This document shows, in pieces, positions 9,944-20,020 of a stretch of 64,000 nt of DNA. Origin of the DNA: Spongorhabdus nitratireducens (GTDB taxonomy: Bacteria > Pseudomonadota > Gammaproteobacteria > Pseudomonadales > Endozoicomonadaceae); NCBI GenBank assembly GCA_947387575.1, contig CANDOC010000002.1, forward strand, positions 312,501-376,500, read 5' to 3'. Under the pieces are notes generated by a model. That model was not told the DNA's origin. It saw only the letters and a program-made list of their open reading frames with translations, and did no database searches. Position numbers and translations under genes: made by a program. The first letter of the stretch is position 1; every line of letters starts with the position of its first letter.

Positions 9944-12544
9944 ATGGAAGAGCATTACCACCCGCACCGGATTGAGGAAGACACCCAGAAATTCTGGGAA
10001 ACCAACGACAGCTTCGCCGTCACCGAAGAGGAAGGGAAAGAGAAGTATTACTGCCTCTCCATGTTCCCATACCCCAGTGGCCGACTGCATATGGGGCATG
10101 TCCGCAACTACACCATCGGTGATGTTGTATCCCGTTACCAGCGTATGCAGGGCAAAAACGTACTGCAACCCATGGGCTGGGACGCCTTCGGTCTGCCCGC
10201 TGAAAATGCCGCGATCAAGAACAAGACCGCACCGGCACCCTGGACTTACGACAACATTGAATACATGAAAGCCCAGCTCAAGCGTCTGGGCTTCGGCTAT
10301 GACTGGAACCGCGAGCTGGCCACCTGCAAGCCGGATTACTACAAGTGGGAACAGTGGTTCTTCACCAAACTGTACGAAAAGGGTCTTGTCTACAAGAAGA
10401 TGAGCTCTGTTAACTGGTGTCCGAACGATGCCACCGTACTGGCCAACGAACAGGTTGAAGACGGTCGCTGCTGGCGTTGTGACACACTGGTCGAGCGTAA
10501 AGAACTCCCACAGTGGTTTGTGAAGATCACCGCCTACGCCGACGAACTGCTGGCAGATCTGGATCAGCTGGACGAATGGCCGGAACAGGTCAAGGCCATG
10601 CAACGCAACTGGATTGGCCGTTCCGAAGGCATCCAGATGAACTTCAAGCTGGCAACTCCAGTTGAAGGCGCAGCAGATAACTTCGATATCTACACCACCC
10701 GCCCGGATACCCTGATGGGTGTGACCTACGTGGGTCTGGCTGCCGAGCATCCGATTGCTCTGGCGGCGGCTGCCAACAATCCGGAACTGGCTGACTTCAT
10801 CAAATCCTGCAAGCAGAACACCGTTTCCGAAGCCGATATGGCGACCATGGAAAAGAAAGGTGTGGATACTGGTCTGAAAGCCATTCACCCGATTACCGGT
10901 CGTGAAGTACCGGTCTGGGTCGCCAACTTTGTGCTGATGGAATACGGCTCCGGTGCAGTGATGGCAGTTCCGGGTCACGATCAGCGTGATTGGGAATTTG
11001 CGACCAAGTATGGCCTGAACATCGAGCAGGTTATCGAGCCGGTCAAGGCAGATGCTGACTGCGATATCAAGGTCATGGCTTACACCGAAAAGGGCAAGCT
11101 GGTTAATTCCGGTGAGTTCGATGGTCTGACCTCAGAAGCAGCTTTTGAAGCCATTGCCAGCAAGCTGGAATCCGAAGGCAAGGGTGAGCGCAAGGTTAAC
11201 TACCGCCTGCGCGACTGGGGTGTATCCCGTCAGCGTTACTGGGGTTCTCCGATCCCGATGCGCTACCTGGAAGACGGTACCGAAGTACCTGTACCACTGG
11301 AAGACCTGCCGGTTCGTCTGCCGGAAGATGTAGAAATGGACGGTGTTCAGTCTCCGATCAAGGCTGATCCGGAGTGGGCCAAAACCACTCACAACGGCCA
11401 GCCTGCAACCCGTGAAACCGACACCTTCGATACCTTTATGGAATCCAGCTGGTACTACGCCCGCTACTGCAGCCCGCAGAGCGACGACCAGATGCTGGAC
11501 CCGACTGCTGCCAACTACTGGCTGCCGGTTGACCAGTATATCGGTGGTATCGAGCACGCGGTTATGCACCTGCTGTACTCCCGCTTCTTCCACAAGCTGC
11601 TGCGCGACGCCGGTCTGGTAGACAGTGACGAGCCGTTCAAGCGTCTGCTGTGTCAGGGCATGGTACTGGCTGACACTTTCTACACGCTGGATGAAAAAGG
11701 TGTGAAGCAATGGGTGGCACCAAAAGAAGTCAAAGCCGAGCGCGATGACAAGGGTCGTCTGATCAGTGCCGTACATGCTGAAACCGGTGCCAGGGTTGAG
11801 CATGCGGGCATGAGCAAGATGTCCAAGTCCAAGAACAATGGTATCGATCCGCAGGAACTGATCGACCAGTACGGTGCTGACACTGTACGTCTGTATGCCA
11901 TGTTCGCTGCGCCGCCGGAACAGACTCTGGAGTGGTCCGAGTCCGGTGTTGAAGGTGCTCACCGCTTCCTGCGTCGTTACTGGAAGATGCTGACTGATCT
12001 GGTTAACAACGGCGAAGCCATTGAACTGGACAAGAATGCGCTGACCAAAGAACAGAAAGCGCTGCGCCTGAAAACTCACGAAACTATTCGCAAGGTCAGC
12101 GATGACTGTGAACGTCGCCTGACTTTCAACACCGCGATTGCTGCAGTGATGGAACTGTGCAACGCCATCGGCAAACACAAGGGAGATGAAGCCCAGGATC
12201 GCGCCGTTGTGCGTGAAGCGCTGGAAGCTGTCACCCTGCTGCTGTCACCGATTGTTCCACATATTGCTCACAAGGCATGGGAACTGCTGGGTCACAATGA
12301 TGCTGTCCTGACGGCTCTGTGGCCACAGGTTGATGAGTCTGCACTGGTTAAAGACGCTATCACTCTGGTCGTTCAAGTGAACGGCAAAGTACGCGCCAAG
12401 CTGGAAGCTCCGGCTGATGCCAGCAAGGATGAGCTGGAGCAAATGGCTCTGGTTCACCCGAACGTGACCAAGTTCACCGATGGTAAAACCCTGCGCAAAG
12501 TAATTGTCGTACCGGGCAAGCTGGTGAATATTGTTGCCAACTGA
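9944..12544 (+). CDS. leuS: Leucyl-tRNA synthetase
   Basis: 866-aa class I synthetase that charges tRNA-Leu, close to the 860 aa of E. coli. The HIGH-type motif is [11 protein letters not shown] and the KMSKS loop is [11 protein letters not shown]. The CP1 editing domain carries TTRPDTLMG and GHDQRDWEF. The start at 9944 ([12 protein letters not shown]) is set by alignment with the E. coli N-terminus. The reading frame continues upstream to 9842, and neighbouring ATGs at 9932 and 9941 are possible, but the extension has no LeuRS similarity. Codon choice is strongly biased (CTG, CGT, GGT), as expected for a highly expressed gene. A strong hairpin terminator follows. Confidence 0.97.
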   Translation: MEEHYHPHRIEEDTQKFWETNDSFAVTEEEGKEKYYCLSMFPYPSGRLHMGHVRNYTIGDVVSRYQRMQGKNVLQPMGWDAFGLPAENAAIKNKTAPAPWTYDNIEYMKAQLKRLGFGYDWNRELATCKPDYYKWEQWFFTKLYEKGLVYKKMSSVNWCPNDATVLANEQVEDGRCWRCDTLVERKELPQWFVKITAYADELLADLDQLDEWPEQVKAMQRNWIGRSEGIQMNFKLATPVEGAADNFDIYTTRPDTLMGVTYVGLAAEHPIALAAAANNPELADFIKSCKQNTVSEADMATMEKKGVDTGLKAIHPITGREVPVWVANFVLMEYGSGAVMAVPGHDQRDWEFATKYGLNIEQVIEPVKADADCDIKVMAYTEKGKLVNSGEFDGLTSEAAFEAIASKLESEGKGERKVNYRLRDWGVSRQRYWGSPIPMRYLEDGTEVPVPLEDLPVRLPEDVEMDGVQSPIKADPEWAKTTHNGQPATRETDTFDTFMESSWYYARYCSPQSDDQMLDPTAANYWLPVDQYIGGIEHAVMHLLYSRFFHKLLRDAGLVDSDEPFKRLLCQGMVLADTFYTLDEKGVKQWVAPKEVKAERDDKGRLISAVHAETGARVEHAGMSKMSKSKNNGIDPQELIDQYGADTVRLYAMFAAPPEQTLEWSESGVEGAHRFLRRYWKMLTDLVNNGEAIELDKNALTKEQKALRLKTHETIRKVSDDCERRLTFNTAIAAVMELCNAIGKHKGDEAQDRAVVREALEAVTLLLSPIVPHIAHKAWELLGHNDAVLTALWPQVDESALVKDAITLVVQVNGKVRAKLEAPADASKDELEQMALVHPNVTKFTDGKTLRKVIVVPGKLVNIVAN

Positions 12545-12581
12545 TTTCTGTATCAGCTGACATCAGACAAAAAAACAAAAT

Positions 12582-12604
12582 GGGAATGAGATAATCTCAT
12601 TCCC
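12582..12604. terminator. Bidirectional intrinsic terminator after leuS
   Basis: Perfect 10-bp stem (GGGAATGAGA / TCTCATTCCC) with a 3-base loop, T7 on one side (12606-12612) and an A-rich run on the other, so it can end leuS and the convergent small secreted-protein gene. Confidence 0.9.
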
Positions 12605-12610
12605 GTTTTT

Positions 12611-12979
12611 TTATGCGCTGATACCTTCAACGACAGGTGCCGGCTCTTTATCCGGCTTTTGCTCCCGGTGTTTTTCCAGCTCTTTGCCGGCTTTATCGAG
12701 AACATCCTTGCCCCACTCTTTTGCTGCTTCGGCACTTTTTTCTACCGCTTCTGCAGCTTTTTTACCTTTTTCCAGCGCCCAGTCCTTGCCCTCATTTTCT
12801 GCCCATTCCTTGGCTTTTTCTGTTTTTTCCTTGGCCCACTGACCGGACTTGTTGGCAAGATCACCCGCCTGTTCTTTCAGCTCATCCCATGTCACATTGC
12901 CTTCGGCTTGAGCTGCAGGGGCAAGCACAACAGCGACTACAGCAAGGCAAGAGAGAATTTTACGGAGGGAAAATTTCAT
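12611..12979 (-). CDS. Small secreted Lys/Glu/Ala-rich helical protein
   Basis: 122-aa protein with a clear Sec signal peptide (MKFSLRKILSCLAVVAVVL, cleavage near AQA-EG), so periplasmic or exported. The mature part is almost entirely charged amphipathic helix with recurring A-K-E-W/A-E-K units, resembling LEA-like or YtxH-like sequences by composition only; no family is assigned. The ATG at 12979 is chosen; an in-frame GTG lies two codons upstream. It converges on leuS and shares the terminator. A structural or stress-protective role is guesswork. Confidence 0.7.
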   Translation of the reverse strand: MKFSLRKILSCLAVVAVVLAPAAQAEGNVTWDELKEQAGDLANKSGQWAKEKTEKAKEWAENEGKDWALEKGKKAAEAVEKSAEAAKEWGKDVLDKAGKELEKHREQKPDKEPAPVVEGISA

Positions 12980-13145
12980 AAACACAGCTATCGTCTTTTG
13001 TCACTTTTATCGAAACCCGACCATATCATAGCTTTCCATATCATATGAAAGGAGCCGATTTACCAGCCGCAAACGCTAACGGGTATGCCACACTAATAAT
13101 TAGCTGTAATAGTTTTTTATTTCTCAAGGCAAACGGATCTCCGCT

Positions 13146-13694
13146 ATGGCTGATAATGAACAGCGTGGCCCATGGAAGCGGCTTAACAGTAGAATTGCAT
13201 ATGAAAACCCGTGGATTCAGGTACGACATGAAGAAGTGATAACTCCGGGAGGCACTGAAGGGATTTACGGTGTTGTCAGCATGAAAGGAAGAGCTGTCGG
13301 CATTATTCCTCTGGACGAGCAAAACAATACCTGGCTGGTTCGGCAGTTTCGCTACACCATCAACGAGCCTACCTGGGAAATTCCCAAAGGGTCTGCAGAG
13401 CCAAAGGAAAGTCGAAAGCAGGGTGCGATAAGGGAGTTGAAAGAGGAAACCGGTCTTGTTGCCGGTCAACTACAAACCCTGATGCATATCCATACATCCA
13501 TTTCCTGTACTGACGAAGCAACTGAGATCTTTATCGCTCGTAATTTAGGGCTGGGAAAACCGGAACCGGATGACACCGAAGATATCACAGTTCATAAATT
13601 ACCACTTAAGCAGGCAATTCAAATGGCGCTGTCCGGAGAAATTACAGACTCAATTTCTATTGCAGCTTTGTTAAAACTATCCTCGCTGATATAA
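13146..13694 (+). CDS. NUDIX hydrolase, ADP-ribose pyrophosphatase-like
   Basis: 182-aa protein with a complete Nudix box (G-x5-E-x7-RELxEExGL, in the region GSAEPKES...GAIRELKEETGL), which binds the metal and cleaves nucleoside diphosphates linked to another group. The order of the N-terminal strand region (WIQVRHEEV), the proline-bearing EIPKG before the box and the length fit the ADP-sugar/ADP-ribose pyrophosphatase group (NudF/NudK-like) rather than MutT. The exact substrate is not decided by the sequence. Monocistronic, upstream of lptE. Confidence 0.88.
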   Translation: MADNEQRGPWKRLNSRIAYENPWIQVRHEEVITPGGTEGIYGVVSMKGRAVGIIPLDEQNNTWLVRQFRYTINEPTWEIPKGSAEPKESRKQGAIRELKEETGLVAGQLQTLMHIHTSISCTDEATEIFIARNLGLGKPEPDDTEDITVHKLPLKQAIQMALSGEITDSISIAALLKLSSLI

Positions 13695-13827
13695 AAAGTA
13701 ACTCATAACATCAACCCATAAACTCCCGAATGACACGATAGCCGGCAAGAACCATTTCTGTTTTGCCAAAATCGGGCGTTATAATGGTTCGATACTTTAC
13801 ATGGACTCAACCTGACGTAGCCCCAAT

Positions 13828-14433
13828 ATGAATATGAACAGGCCGACGTACCTGCGCGCCCTGGCCGGCAAGCGCTTTTTTTCAGGAATTACAGTGATGT
13901 TGCTGACTGCATTGATGGTCGGCTGTGGCTTCCAGTTACGTGGACAGGTCAATGTCCCCGAGCATCTGAAGCGACTCCAGGTTGAGATTGCTGATCGGGA
14001 TTTCCGCACTCCATTTGAGCGCCAACTGATTCTGACAGGTATTGAAGTCAGTCCTGCTGCCCGTTACAGCATTCGCGTTCTGAAGCGGAAGCAGGAATCC
14101 GAGATCCAGAGCTTTGGTGGCAGTGACAGAGCTTCTGAATATCTGCTGACAACCCGGATCCGTTACCAACTGGAAACCCAGGACGGCATTCCGCTGTTTG
14201 GCCCGTACGAGCTGCAGCAGACTCGCCGCTACCTGCGTGACCCGAACAATTACACCAGCAGCAAATCTGAAGAAACACTGCTGTTTGAAGAGCTGGATCG
14301 GGAAGTGATTGCTACCATGATTCGCCGTATCTCAGCTATTTCTGAATCAGACCTGGCTGAAGCCGAGAAAGTTGCTGAAGAGCTTCGTGAAAAGCAGAAA
14401 CAAGAGCAGCAATCCGCTGCCGGTGATGCATGA
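13828..14433 (+). CDS. lptE: LPS-assembly lipoprotein LptE
   Basis: 201-aa outer-membrane lipoprotein that plugs the LptD barrel and helps deliver lipopolysaccharide to the surface. It has a basic N-terminus, a hydrophobic stretch and lipobox LMVGC (Cys33), followed directly by the family signature GFQLRGQ. A second ATG two codons downstream (13834) is equally possible. A perfect TATAAT lies at 13780-13785, but without a good -35 match. The stop overlaps holA by four bases (ATGA), as in the leuS-lptE-holA order common in gammaproteobacteria; here the NUDIX and small secreted genes intervene after leuS. The glutamate/lysine-rich tail is longer than in E. coli. Confidence 0.93.
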   Translation: MNMNRPTYLRALAGKRFFSGITVMLLTALMVGCGFQLRGQVNVPEHLKRLQVEIADRDFRTPFERQLILTGIEVSPAARYSIRVLKRKQESEIQSFGGSDRASEYLLTTRIRYQLETQDGIPLFGPYELQQTRRYLRDPNNYTSSKSEETLLFEELDREVIATMIRRISAISESDLAEAEKVAEELREKQKQEQQSAAGDA

Positions 14434-15488
14434 TCCTGAAGCCTGAAAAGCTTGAAGAACACCTGCGAGGTAAACTGCAGCCAGTTTACCTCGTTTCCGG
14501 TGATGAGCCACTGCTGGTTCAGGAATGCTGTGACCAGATCCGGCAGGCAGCCCGCCAGCAGGGATATGATGAGCGCCAGCTGTTGCAGGTTGAACAGGGC
14601 TTCGACTGGAGCCGATTGCAGGATGCCAATAACAGCCTGTCACTGTTCAGTCAGCAGCAATTGATTGAACTGCGTCTCGACAATCTCAAGCTGGGAGAAG
14701 GGGGTAAAGTCCTCGAATCCTGTCTGCAAAACCCGTCTCCCGATAATCTGTTGCTGATTATTGCTCCTCGTATTGATGGCGCAACCAAGAAAAGTCGCTG
14801 GTTTAAAGCCGTAGATAAGGACGGTGTTCATATCGCACTTTGGCCGGTGGAGTTAAGCCGTTTACCTGGCTGGATTGGCAATCGAATGAAAGCTGCAGGT
14901 CTGCGGCCTACTCCTGAAGCCGTCAAGATGCTGTCGGAACGGGTTGAAGGTAACCTGCTGGCGGCCAGTCAGGAAATCGAGAAACTGCGCCTGCTGTCTG
15001 AAAATGGTGAAGTGAGCGTCGAACTGATTCAGGAAGCCATCAGTAACAGTGCCCGCTACGATGTTTTCAGCTTGGTTGATGCAGTGGTTTCCAGCAATGC
15101 AGCGCTTAGTGTACGCGTACTTAACGGACTGCGTTCTGAAGGTGTGGAGCCCACCATTGTACTTTGGGCCCTTGCCCGTGAACTGCGAATGCTCAGTCAG
15201 CTGGCACGCCTGCTGGGTCAGAATATTAAACTGGATGCCGCTCTGGAGCAGGTCGCGAAACTGCAGAAGCTGCCTCCGTTCCCTCTGAAAAAGCGCAAAA
15301 ACCAGTTACGTGACGCCATCTACCGCACTTCTGAACATACCCTGCGGGATCTCATTTCCCGTGCAGCCCGTATTGATAATGTGCTGAAAGGTGCCGAGCC
15401 CGGTGATCCGTGGAGTCTGATACTTGGGCTTGTAATGAGCCTGTGTGGAGTCCACCTGCCTGAAGAACCCCACCTGGTAAATTTCTGA
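14430..15488 (+). CDS. holA: DNA polymerase III subunit delta
   Basis: 352-aa clamp-loader subunit that opens the beta sliding clamp. The N-terminus reads PVYLVSGDEPLLVQECCDQIR, the classic delta start, and the AAA+-like lid and C-terminal collar (FPLKKRKNQLRDA) follow; the length is near E. coli's 343. Translation is coupled to lptE through ATGA. In E. coli nadD follows; here a terminator hairpin and an unrelated minus-strand gene come next. Confidence 0.95.
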   Translation: MILKPEKLEEHLRGKLQPVYLVSGDEPLLVQECCDQIRQAARQQGYDERQLLQVEQGFDWSRLQDANNSLSLFSQQQLIELRLDNLKLGEGGKVLESCLQNPSPDNLLLIIAPRIDGATKKSRWFKAVDKDGVHIALWPVELSRLPGWIGNRMKAAGLRPTPEAVKMLSERVEGNLLAASQEIEKLRLLSENGEVSVELIQEAISNSARYDVFSLVDAVVSSNAALSVRVLNGLRSEGVEPTIVLWALARELRMLSQLARLLGQNIKLDAALEQVAKLQKLPPFPLKKRKNQLRDAIYRTSEHTLRDLISRAARIDNVLKGAEPGDPWSLILGLVMSLCGVHLPEEPHLVNF

Positions 15489-15512
15489 GCGTACCGTTCC
15501 CTGCCCTTGTCC

Positions 15513-15537
15513 CAGTCCCTGAAAAACTCAGGGACTG
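15513..15537. terminator. Hairpin between convergent holA and secreted-protein gene
   Basis: Perfect 10-bp stem CAGTCCCTGA / TCAGGGACTG with a 5-base loop. No T-tract follows, so termination strength is uncertain. The right arm contains the stop codon of the minus-strand gene (15528-15530). Confidence 0.6.
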
Positions 15538-17768
15538 ACCAGAATCGCCCCTTCATATCCGGAAAGCTCAATAGAATTAATCACCGGCCCCAGCGTGCCA
15601 TCAGGCAAAACTCTGCGATAGGGTTGAGGCAGAGGAATTGCTCCGGATGAAGTTTCAAAAAAAGCTGCACTATTACCCAGAAAGTCGGTGCGGTATAGCA
15701 CCAGACCTTTGGTATAGTTTCTGGCCAATACAGCATCTGCCGGACCACCCGTTACGACCTCTTCCGGGCTGCGCTGAAGAAAGTAGATATAAGATGGGAT
15801 GACGTTTACTTGCTGACCCGGCAAACTCGGGCCACTCAGAACCGAATCACCGCTGTCACCGATAATATGGTAATTCGTCACACCCCGAATCGGCATCATA
15901 TAAGACATCAACTCGTAGTCTGACGGAGCAACCTGCAGCGGTTTACCAATATCAATACTGAGCATGGCCGATGGTTGATAGGCCATATTCCTAGGTACTC
16001 CAGCTTTGAAGTAGTTTGCACTGGATGTATTACCACTGCCGTAGATAAAGCTTTGATTCCATTGCTGGAACCAGGTCCAGCCCGGCACATTAATCAGGTA
16101 AAACTGTGCCAGCCCGGTTTCGATATCACGCTCCCAACTGTCCTGCGTATTCCCGAAAAGCTGTACGTTTGTTTTCTGCCGAATGGCAGACATGATAATC
16201 GACTGTCGCCCGGCATGAGCCAGTGCAAAAGTATCCCAGAGCCGGTTGATTCCGGTATAACCTGATAGTCCCATAGCCGGCAGCAGATAGGCTTCTCGCA
16301 GAAACACATTCAGCGCGGTTATAAACAGGTGATATTCTTCATCTTCATAGACATTAATATCCGAGATATTACCTGCAACATCGACGGGCTGACCATCAAT
16401 CTTGCGACGTTGCAACTGACGTAACAGCTTTGCCATTGCACGGGTATAAGCGGTAATTGTCTCGTCGTCCTGAACCCGACCGTCATACTCAATCAGCGAA
16501 CCACCGGACACAACTTCAAATTGACGGGGCCCCAGTAACTTGAACATGTCATCGTTATAAGCACCTTGCCAATTGCGTTGCTCCCAGCCTTCTATCAACA
16601 GATCAACCGTTTCTGTTCTGACCTGCCTGTTGAACAGGTTGGTGCGACACCATGAAGAGTGACTGCCCCACATTCGACCTAACGGCACAACCCTTGCCTC
16701 ATACGGAAAACGGGCGGTTGCGTGAGGATTCTGCAATCTCTCAAACTCTTCATCATCCACATAATAATTTTTATCAGGGTCATTAACCGGATCCCAACCC
16801 GGCACCTTGCGCAGATGTTTGCCAGCTCCGTTCAACCCGATACGTGGCAACCAGCTACGCAGCTGAACATTGGCCAGCCTGGGAGGTATATCCACCGCGC
16901 CGGCTTTCCAAACCACTTTGATCAGATAGAACTTTCCCCCTTCACGAATTGCCCGCTTGCCAAAGTCGGACCCTGTACGGGAAGAGGGGTGATAGGTTGC
17001 GGCCCTCGCCCAGTCAGCAGGTGGTTCCCAACGAATATTGCCGCTATAACTTAGCCCTTCAGTACCATCACTGACGGGCACCGACTTCCACCCCGAAGCC
17101 AGTCCTGCACTTGTGACCGAAGACGGATAAAGCACCTCAATCTGACCTCCCGTTGCAGGTTGAGACAGGGTCAGATTCAGCTGGTCAAACTTTTCCGTCA
17201 TAAAGATAACCAGCCCGCCCTCACTTTCGTATCCGTCCCAGGCAGGCAGGTCATAAGGGGCTTTATGCCAGATCAGTTTCCCGCCACTATTGGTTCCTGC
17301 AGGCCACCAGCCAGCAACAGGTGGAACCTGATTTAATGCGGTTTTTGAGCCACTATAGGGATCATTTTCCACCAGAACGGTATCTTCAGAAAAGTGCAGG
17401 AAGGCATCTTCATAATCCATTCCATTGCTTTCCATTCGGTCTCGTAATTCGAGCTCATACCGACCGCTGTTGAATTCCAGCTTCTGGTTATACATGTAAC
17501 CAATAACAGGAATTGGAATATCCCGCTCAGGGTCGTAGCCATCACCTAACGACCTGTCAGCATGCTTTAACTCCCACTGAAAAACAGATTCACCATCAGG
17601 AAAGTCCGCCCGTGTACTCGGGTCTGTCGGTGCCTCATGGATACCCGGAAGCACCCAGGCAGTGCCGGCACTGGGATAAACCTGACCGGAATTGCCGTCT
17701 GTAGCAGCAATAGCAGAAGAAGAGAGAAGAGAAGAAAAAAGGAAGTAACATCCAAATAGCCGAGGCAT
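15528..17768 (-). CDS. Large secreted protein of unknown function
   Basis: 746-aa protein that I do not recognise with confidence. It has a Sec signal peptide (MPRLFGCYFLFSSLLSSSAIA). The mature part is rich in Trp, Tyr and Asp-Gly, with a long central region containing an ETVDLLIEGWEQR segment and a C-terminal beta-rich region ending IELSGYEGAILV. That ending resembles the beta-sandwich tail of glycoside hydrolase-like barrels (GHL-type), which suggests, but does not show, a carbohydrate-active enzyme. No catalytic residues can be named. It stands alone between holA and the acyl-CoA ligase gene. The start ATG at 17768 directly precedes the signal peptide. Confidence 0.8.
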   Translation of the reverse strand: MPRLFGCYFLFSSLLSSSAIAATDGNSGQVYPSAGTAWVLPGIHEAPTDPSTRADFPDGESVFQWELKHADRSLGDGYDPERDIPIPVIGYMYNQKLEFNSGRYELELRDRMESNGMDYEDAFLHFSEDTVLVENDPYSGSKTALNQVPPVAGWWPAGTNSGGKLIWHKAPYDLPAWDGYESEGGLVIFMTEKFDQLNLTLSQPATGGQIEVLYPSSVTSAGLASGWKSVPVSDGTEGLSYSGNIRWEPPADWARAATYHPSSRTGSDFGKRAIREGGKFYLIKVVWKAGAVDIPPRLANVQLRSWLPRIGLNGAGKHLRKVPGWDPVNDPDKNYYVDDEEFERLQNPHATARFPYEARVVPLGRMWGSHSSWCRTNLFNRQVRTETVDLLIEGWEQRNWQGAYNDDMFKLLGPRQFEVVSGGSLIEYDGRVQDDETITAYTRAMAKLLRQLQRRKIDGQPVDVAGNISDINVYEDEEYHLFITALNVFLREAYLLPAMGLSGYTGINRLWDTFALAHAGRQSIIMSAIRQKTNVQLFGNTQDSWERDIETGLAQFYLINVPGWTWFQQWNQSFIYGSGNTSSANYFKAGVPRNMAYQPSAMLSIDIGKPLQVAPSDYELMSYMMPIRGVTNYHIIGDSGDSVLSGPSLPGQQVNVIPSYIYFLQRSPEEVVTGGPADAVLARNYTKGLVLYRTDFLGNSAAFFETSSGAIPLPQPYRRVLPDGTLGPVINSIELSGYEGAILVSP

Positions 17769-17850
17769 ACGCTGCGTCCCTGCAGGTCTGTTATCGGGTG
17801 TTTTCAGTCAGCCTATCGGCTGCCCCTTAACAGAATGTATGCTTTTTAGG

Positions 17851-17901
17851 TCGGGAGTACAAAACGGTTCCTTGCAGGTACCGCAGAAAAGGTACTCCCG
17901 A
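17851..17901. repeat. Perfect 10-bp inverted repeat with 31-base loop downstream of acyl-CoA ligase gene
   Basis: TCGGGAGTAC (17851-17860) and GTACTCCCGA (17892-17901) are perfect complements. The loop contains a further short CGGT/ACCG pairing. It lies just past the stop of the minus-strand ligase gene. Without a T-tract it is not a standard intrinsic terminator; an RNA-stabilising stem or a protein-binding dyad are alternatives. Confidence 0.5.
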
Positions 17902-17911
17902 ACAGGATGTG

Positions 17912-19726
17912 TTAGTCCTGTGCCTTTTTTACATGCTTGGTATACATAGCTTCAATCTCGGCCTTGTATCGGGCCATGATGTTTTTGCGACGTAGCTTCA
18001 ACGTCGGTGTCAATTCCCCTTTATCGATAGAGAACTCACGGGGTAGCAAAGTAAACTTCTTCACCTGCTCGAATCGCGCCAGCTGTTCCTGCAACTGCTG
18101 AATGCGTTCCTCGAACATTTCATTAACCTTGCTGTGTCGCACCAGGTCCATTTTGGACTCATATTTCAGGTTGATGCTTTTAGCGTAATGTTCCAACGAC
18201 TCAAAGGTCGGAACGATCAAGGCAGAAACATACTTGCGGGCATCAGCAACAATGGCAATCTGCTCGATAAAACGATCCTGCCCCAGCAAACTTTCAATAA
18301 CCTGCGGCGCAATATATTTGCCACCAGATGTCTTCATCAGATCTTTCAGACGTTCGGTCATCTGCAACCGGCCCTGTTCATCGATCTCACCGGCATCACC
18401 GGTATGGAGCCAGCCATCACGCAGCACTTCGGCGGTTTCTTCCGGTTTATTGAAATAGCCCCGCATAACGGTTGGGCCTTTCACCAGAATCTCGTTGTCC
18501 GTGCCGATTTTTACCTCAACGCCGGGCATCGCTGTACCGACAGAGCCCATTTTGAATTGCTGACTCTGGCAGCAGGTGACCGTTGCCGTTGTTTCCGTCA
18601 GACCATAGCCGTATTTCACATGGATGCCGATGGCGTGAAAGAACAGATTTACTTCATCCATCAACCGTGCGCCGCCACAGGGCATGTAACGAATTTTGCC
18701 ACCCAGAGCCAGACGCAGTTTTCCAAGCACTACTTTCTCCGCCGTTTTATGCAGCTGCTTCACCCACCAGGGAACAGAATTGCCAGTGCGGATATAGGAA
18801 AAGTTTTTATTTCCGATCTTGAGCGCAGTATTAAACATTAACTGCTTGAACTTTGGCGCTTGCTGCACCTTTTCCATGATGGCTGCATGCACTTTTTCAT
18901 AAAAGCGCGGCACGGCACACATTACAGTCGGTTTTACTTCACCGATAACATCGCCAACATTGGCCGGATTACGGGTGTATACATTAACTGCGCCGCGATA
19001 CAGCACATAAAAGCTCCAGGCTCTCTCAAAGATATGGCTCAGGGGCAAAAAGCAGAGAGATACATCAGTTTCCCCCAGGTCGATAACTTCGTTATGAGAC
19101 TCCATGGCGGCACCGATATTGGTATAGTCCAGCATCACGCCTTTGGGTGTGCCGGTAGTGCCCGAGGTGTAGATCAGGGTCAGTAGGTCATCCATCCGAG
19201 CCTGTTCAATCCGGGTCTGGAGCAGTGCTTCCATTTCAGCACTGTCACCTTCTTCCACAAAGTTTTCCAGATAGCAGGCCTGCTCACAGCCTTTCAAGTC
19301 AGTGCTGCTATCCAGCACCACCAGTCTTTCCAGAGTCGGGCAACGCTCCAGCAGCGGCAGCGCTCTGTCGTATTCAGCTTGCTCCCCGACAAATAACAGA
19401 CGCACCCCGGCATCCTGGATAATGTATTCAGTCTGGGCTGTGGTAGATGTGGGATAAACCGGAACCGTCACCCCACGGGTAAACAGAGTGCCCAAATCTG
19501 CCAGCGTCCACTCAGGCATATTGCGGGAATAAATCGCGGTTTTGTCTTGTGGCTGCAGGCCAAACTTCAGCAGCGACCGGGCAATTGCCCCCACTTTGCT
19601 TCCAACAGTTTCCCAGTCGAGGCTGGTCCATTCATTCCCCTGCTTCCAGCGCATGGCTTCACGGTGGGCATTGTTGGAAATGCGTTCACACATCAGGCGA
19701 ACAATATGGAATTTCGAATCGGTCAT
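17912..19726 (-). CDS. AMP-forming acyl-CoA ligase (long-chain, FAA1-type)
   Basis: 604-aa adenylate-forming enzyme that activates fatty acids to acyl-CoA through an acyl-AMP intermediate. Core motifs are intact: LIYTSGTTGTPKG (about residues 185-197), YGLTETTATV, LHTGDAGEIDEQG, and a C-terminal catalytic Lys region (LKDLMKTSGGKYIAPQ). The length and the TSGGKYIAP block fit the long-chain FAA1-like group (COG1022) rather than E. coli FadD, so no symbol is given. Monocistronic; the direct neighbours do not indicate the substrate. tesB elsewhere in the window performs the reverse hydrolysis. Confidence 0.92.
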   Translation of the reverse strand: MTDSKFHIVRLMCERISNNAHREAMRWKQGNEWTSLDWETVGSKVGAIARSLLKFGLQPQDKTAIYSRNMPEWTLADLGTLFTRGVTVPVYPTSTTAQTEYIIQDAGVRLLFVGEQAEYDRALPLLERCPTLERLVVLDSSTDLKGCEQACYLENFVEEGDSAEMEALLQTRIEQARMDDLLTLIYTSGTTGTPKGVMLDYTNIGAAMESHNEVIDLGETDVSLCFLPLSHIFERAWSFYVLYRGAVNVYTRNPANVGDVIGEVKPTVMCAVPRFYEKVHAAIMEKVQQAPKFKQLMFNTALKIGNKNFSYIRTGNSVPWWVKQLHKTAEKVVLGKLRLALGGKIRYMPCGGARLMDEVNLFFHAIGIHVKYGYGLTETTATVTCCQSQQFKMGSVGTAMPGVEVKIGTDNEILVKGPTVMRGYFNKPEETAEVLRDGWLHTGDAGEIDEQGRLQMTERLKDLMKTSGGKYIAPQVIESLLGQDRFIEQIAIVADARKYVSALIVPTFESLEHYAKSINLKYESKMDLVRHSKVNEMFEERIQQLQEQLARFEQVKKFTLLPREFSIDKGELTPTLKLRRKNIMARYKAEIEAMYTKHVKKAQD

Positions 19727-20020
19727 GACAGGAATGAATTATTCTGAAAAAGGCGATTATTCTGGCACAGGACAGACAGGGGCTGCAGAGCTGCAAATCC
19801 CGCAACCATTGCGGGTTTCACTGTACAGCACTGAACTACAGCCTGAAGCAGAAAATGCTCATCAACTTTGGAACGACCTTTCAATCAACCTTTCAGTCAA
19901 CAAGGGAACAACAAAGTTGTGAGCATTTTCATCGCTAACAGCTATCAGCTGTGAAAGAGGTTATAGACTCACGGTGACATCCGCACCGCATTGATTGTTT
20001 TGTTCCGGGGCAAGCCTCTA

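Noticed and set aside
9824-12178. Two long minus-strand open frames (384 and 348 codons) opposite leuS
   Set aside because: They are antisense shadows of a highly biased, GC-balanced gene. Their translations lack family motifs and conserved starts, while leuS on the plus strand is certain.
19542-19922. 126-codon plus-strand open frame extending from the acyl-CoA ligase gene into the gap before 20021
   Set aside because: Most of it is antisense to the ligase; no ribosome-binding site and unconvincing composition. The 294-base gap 19727-20020 is left as non-coding.
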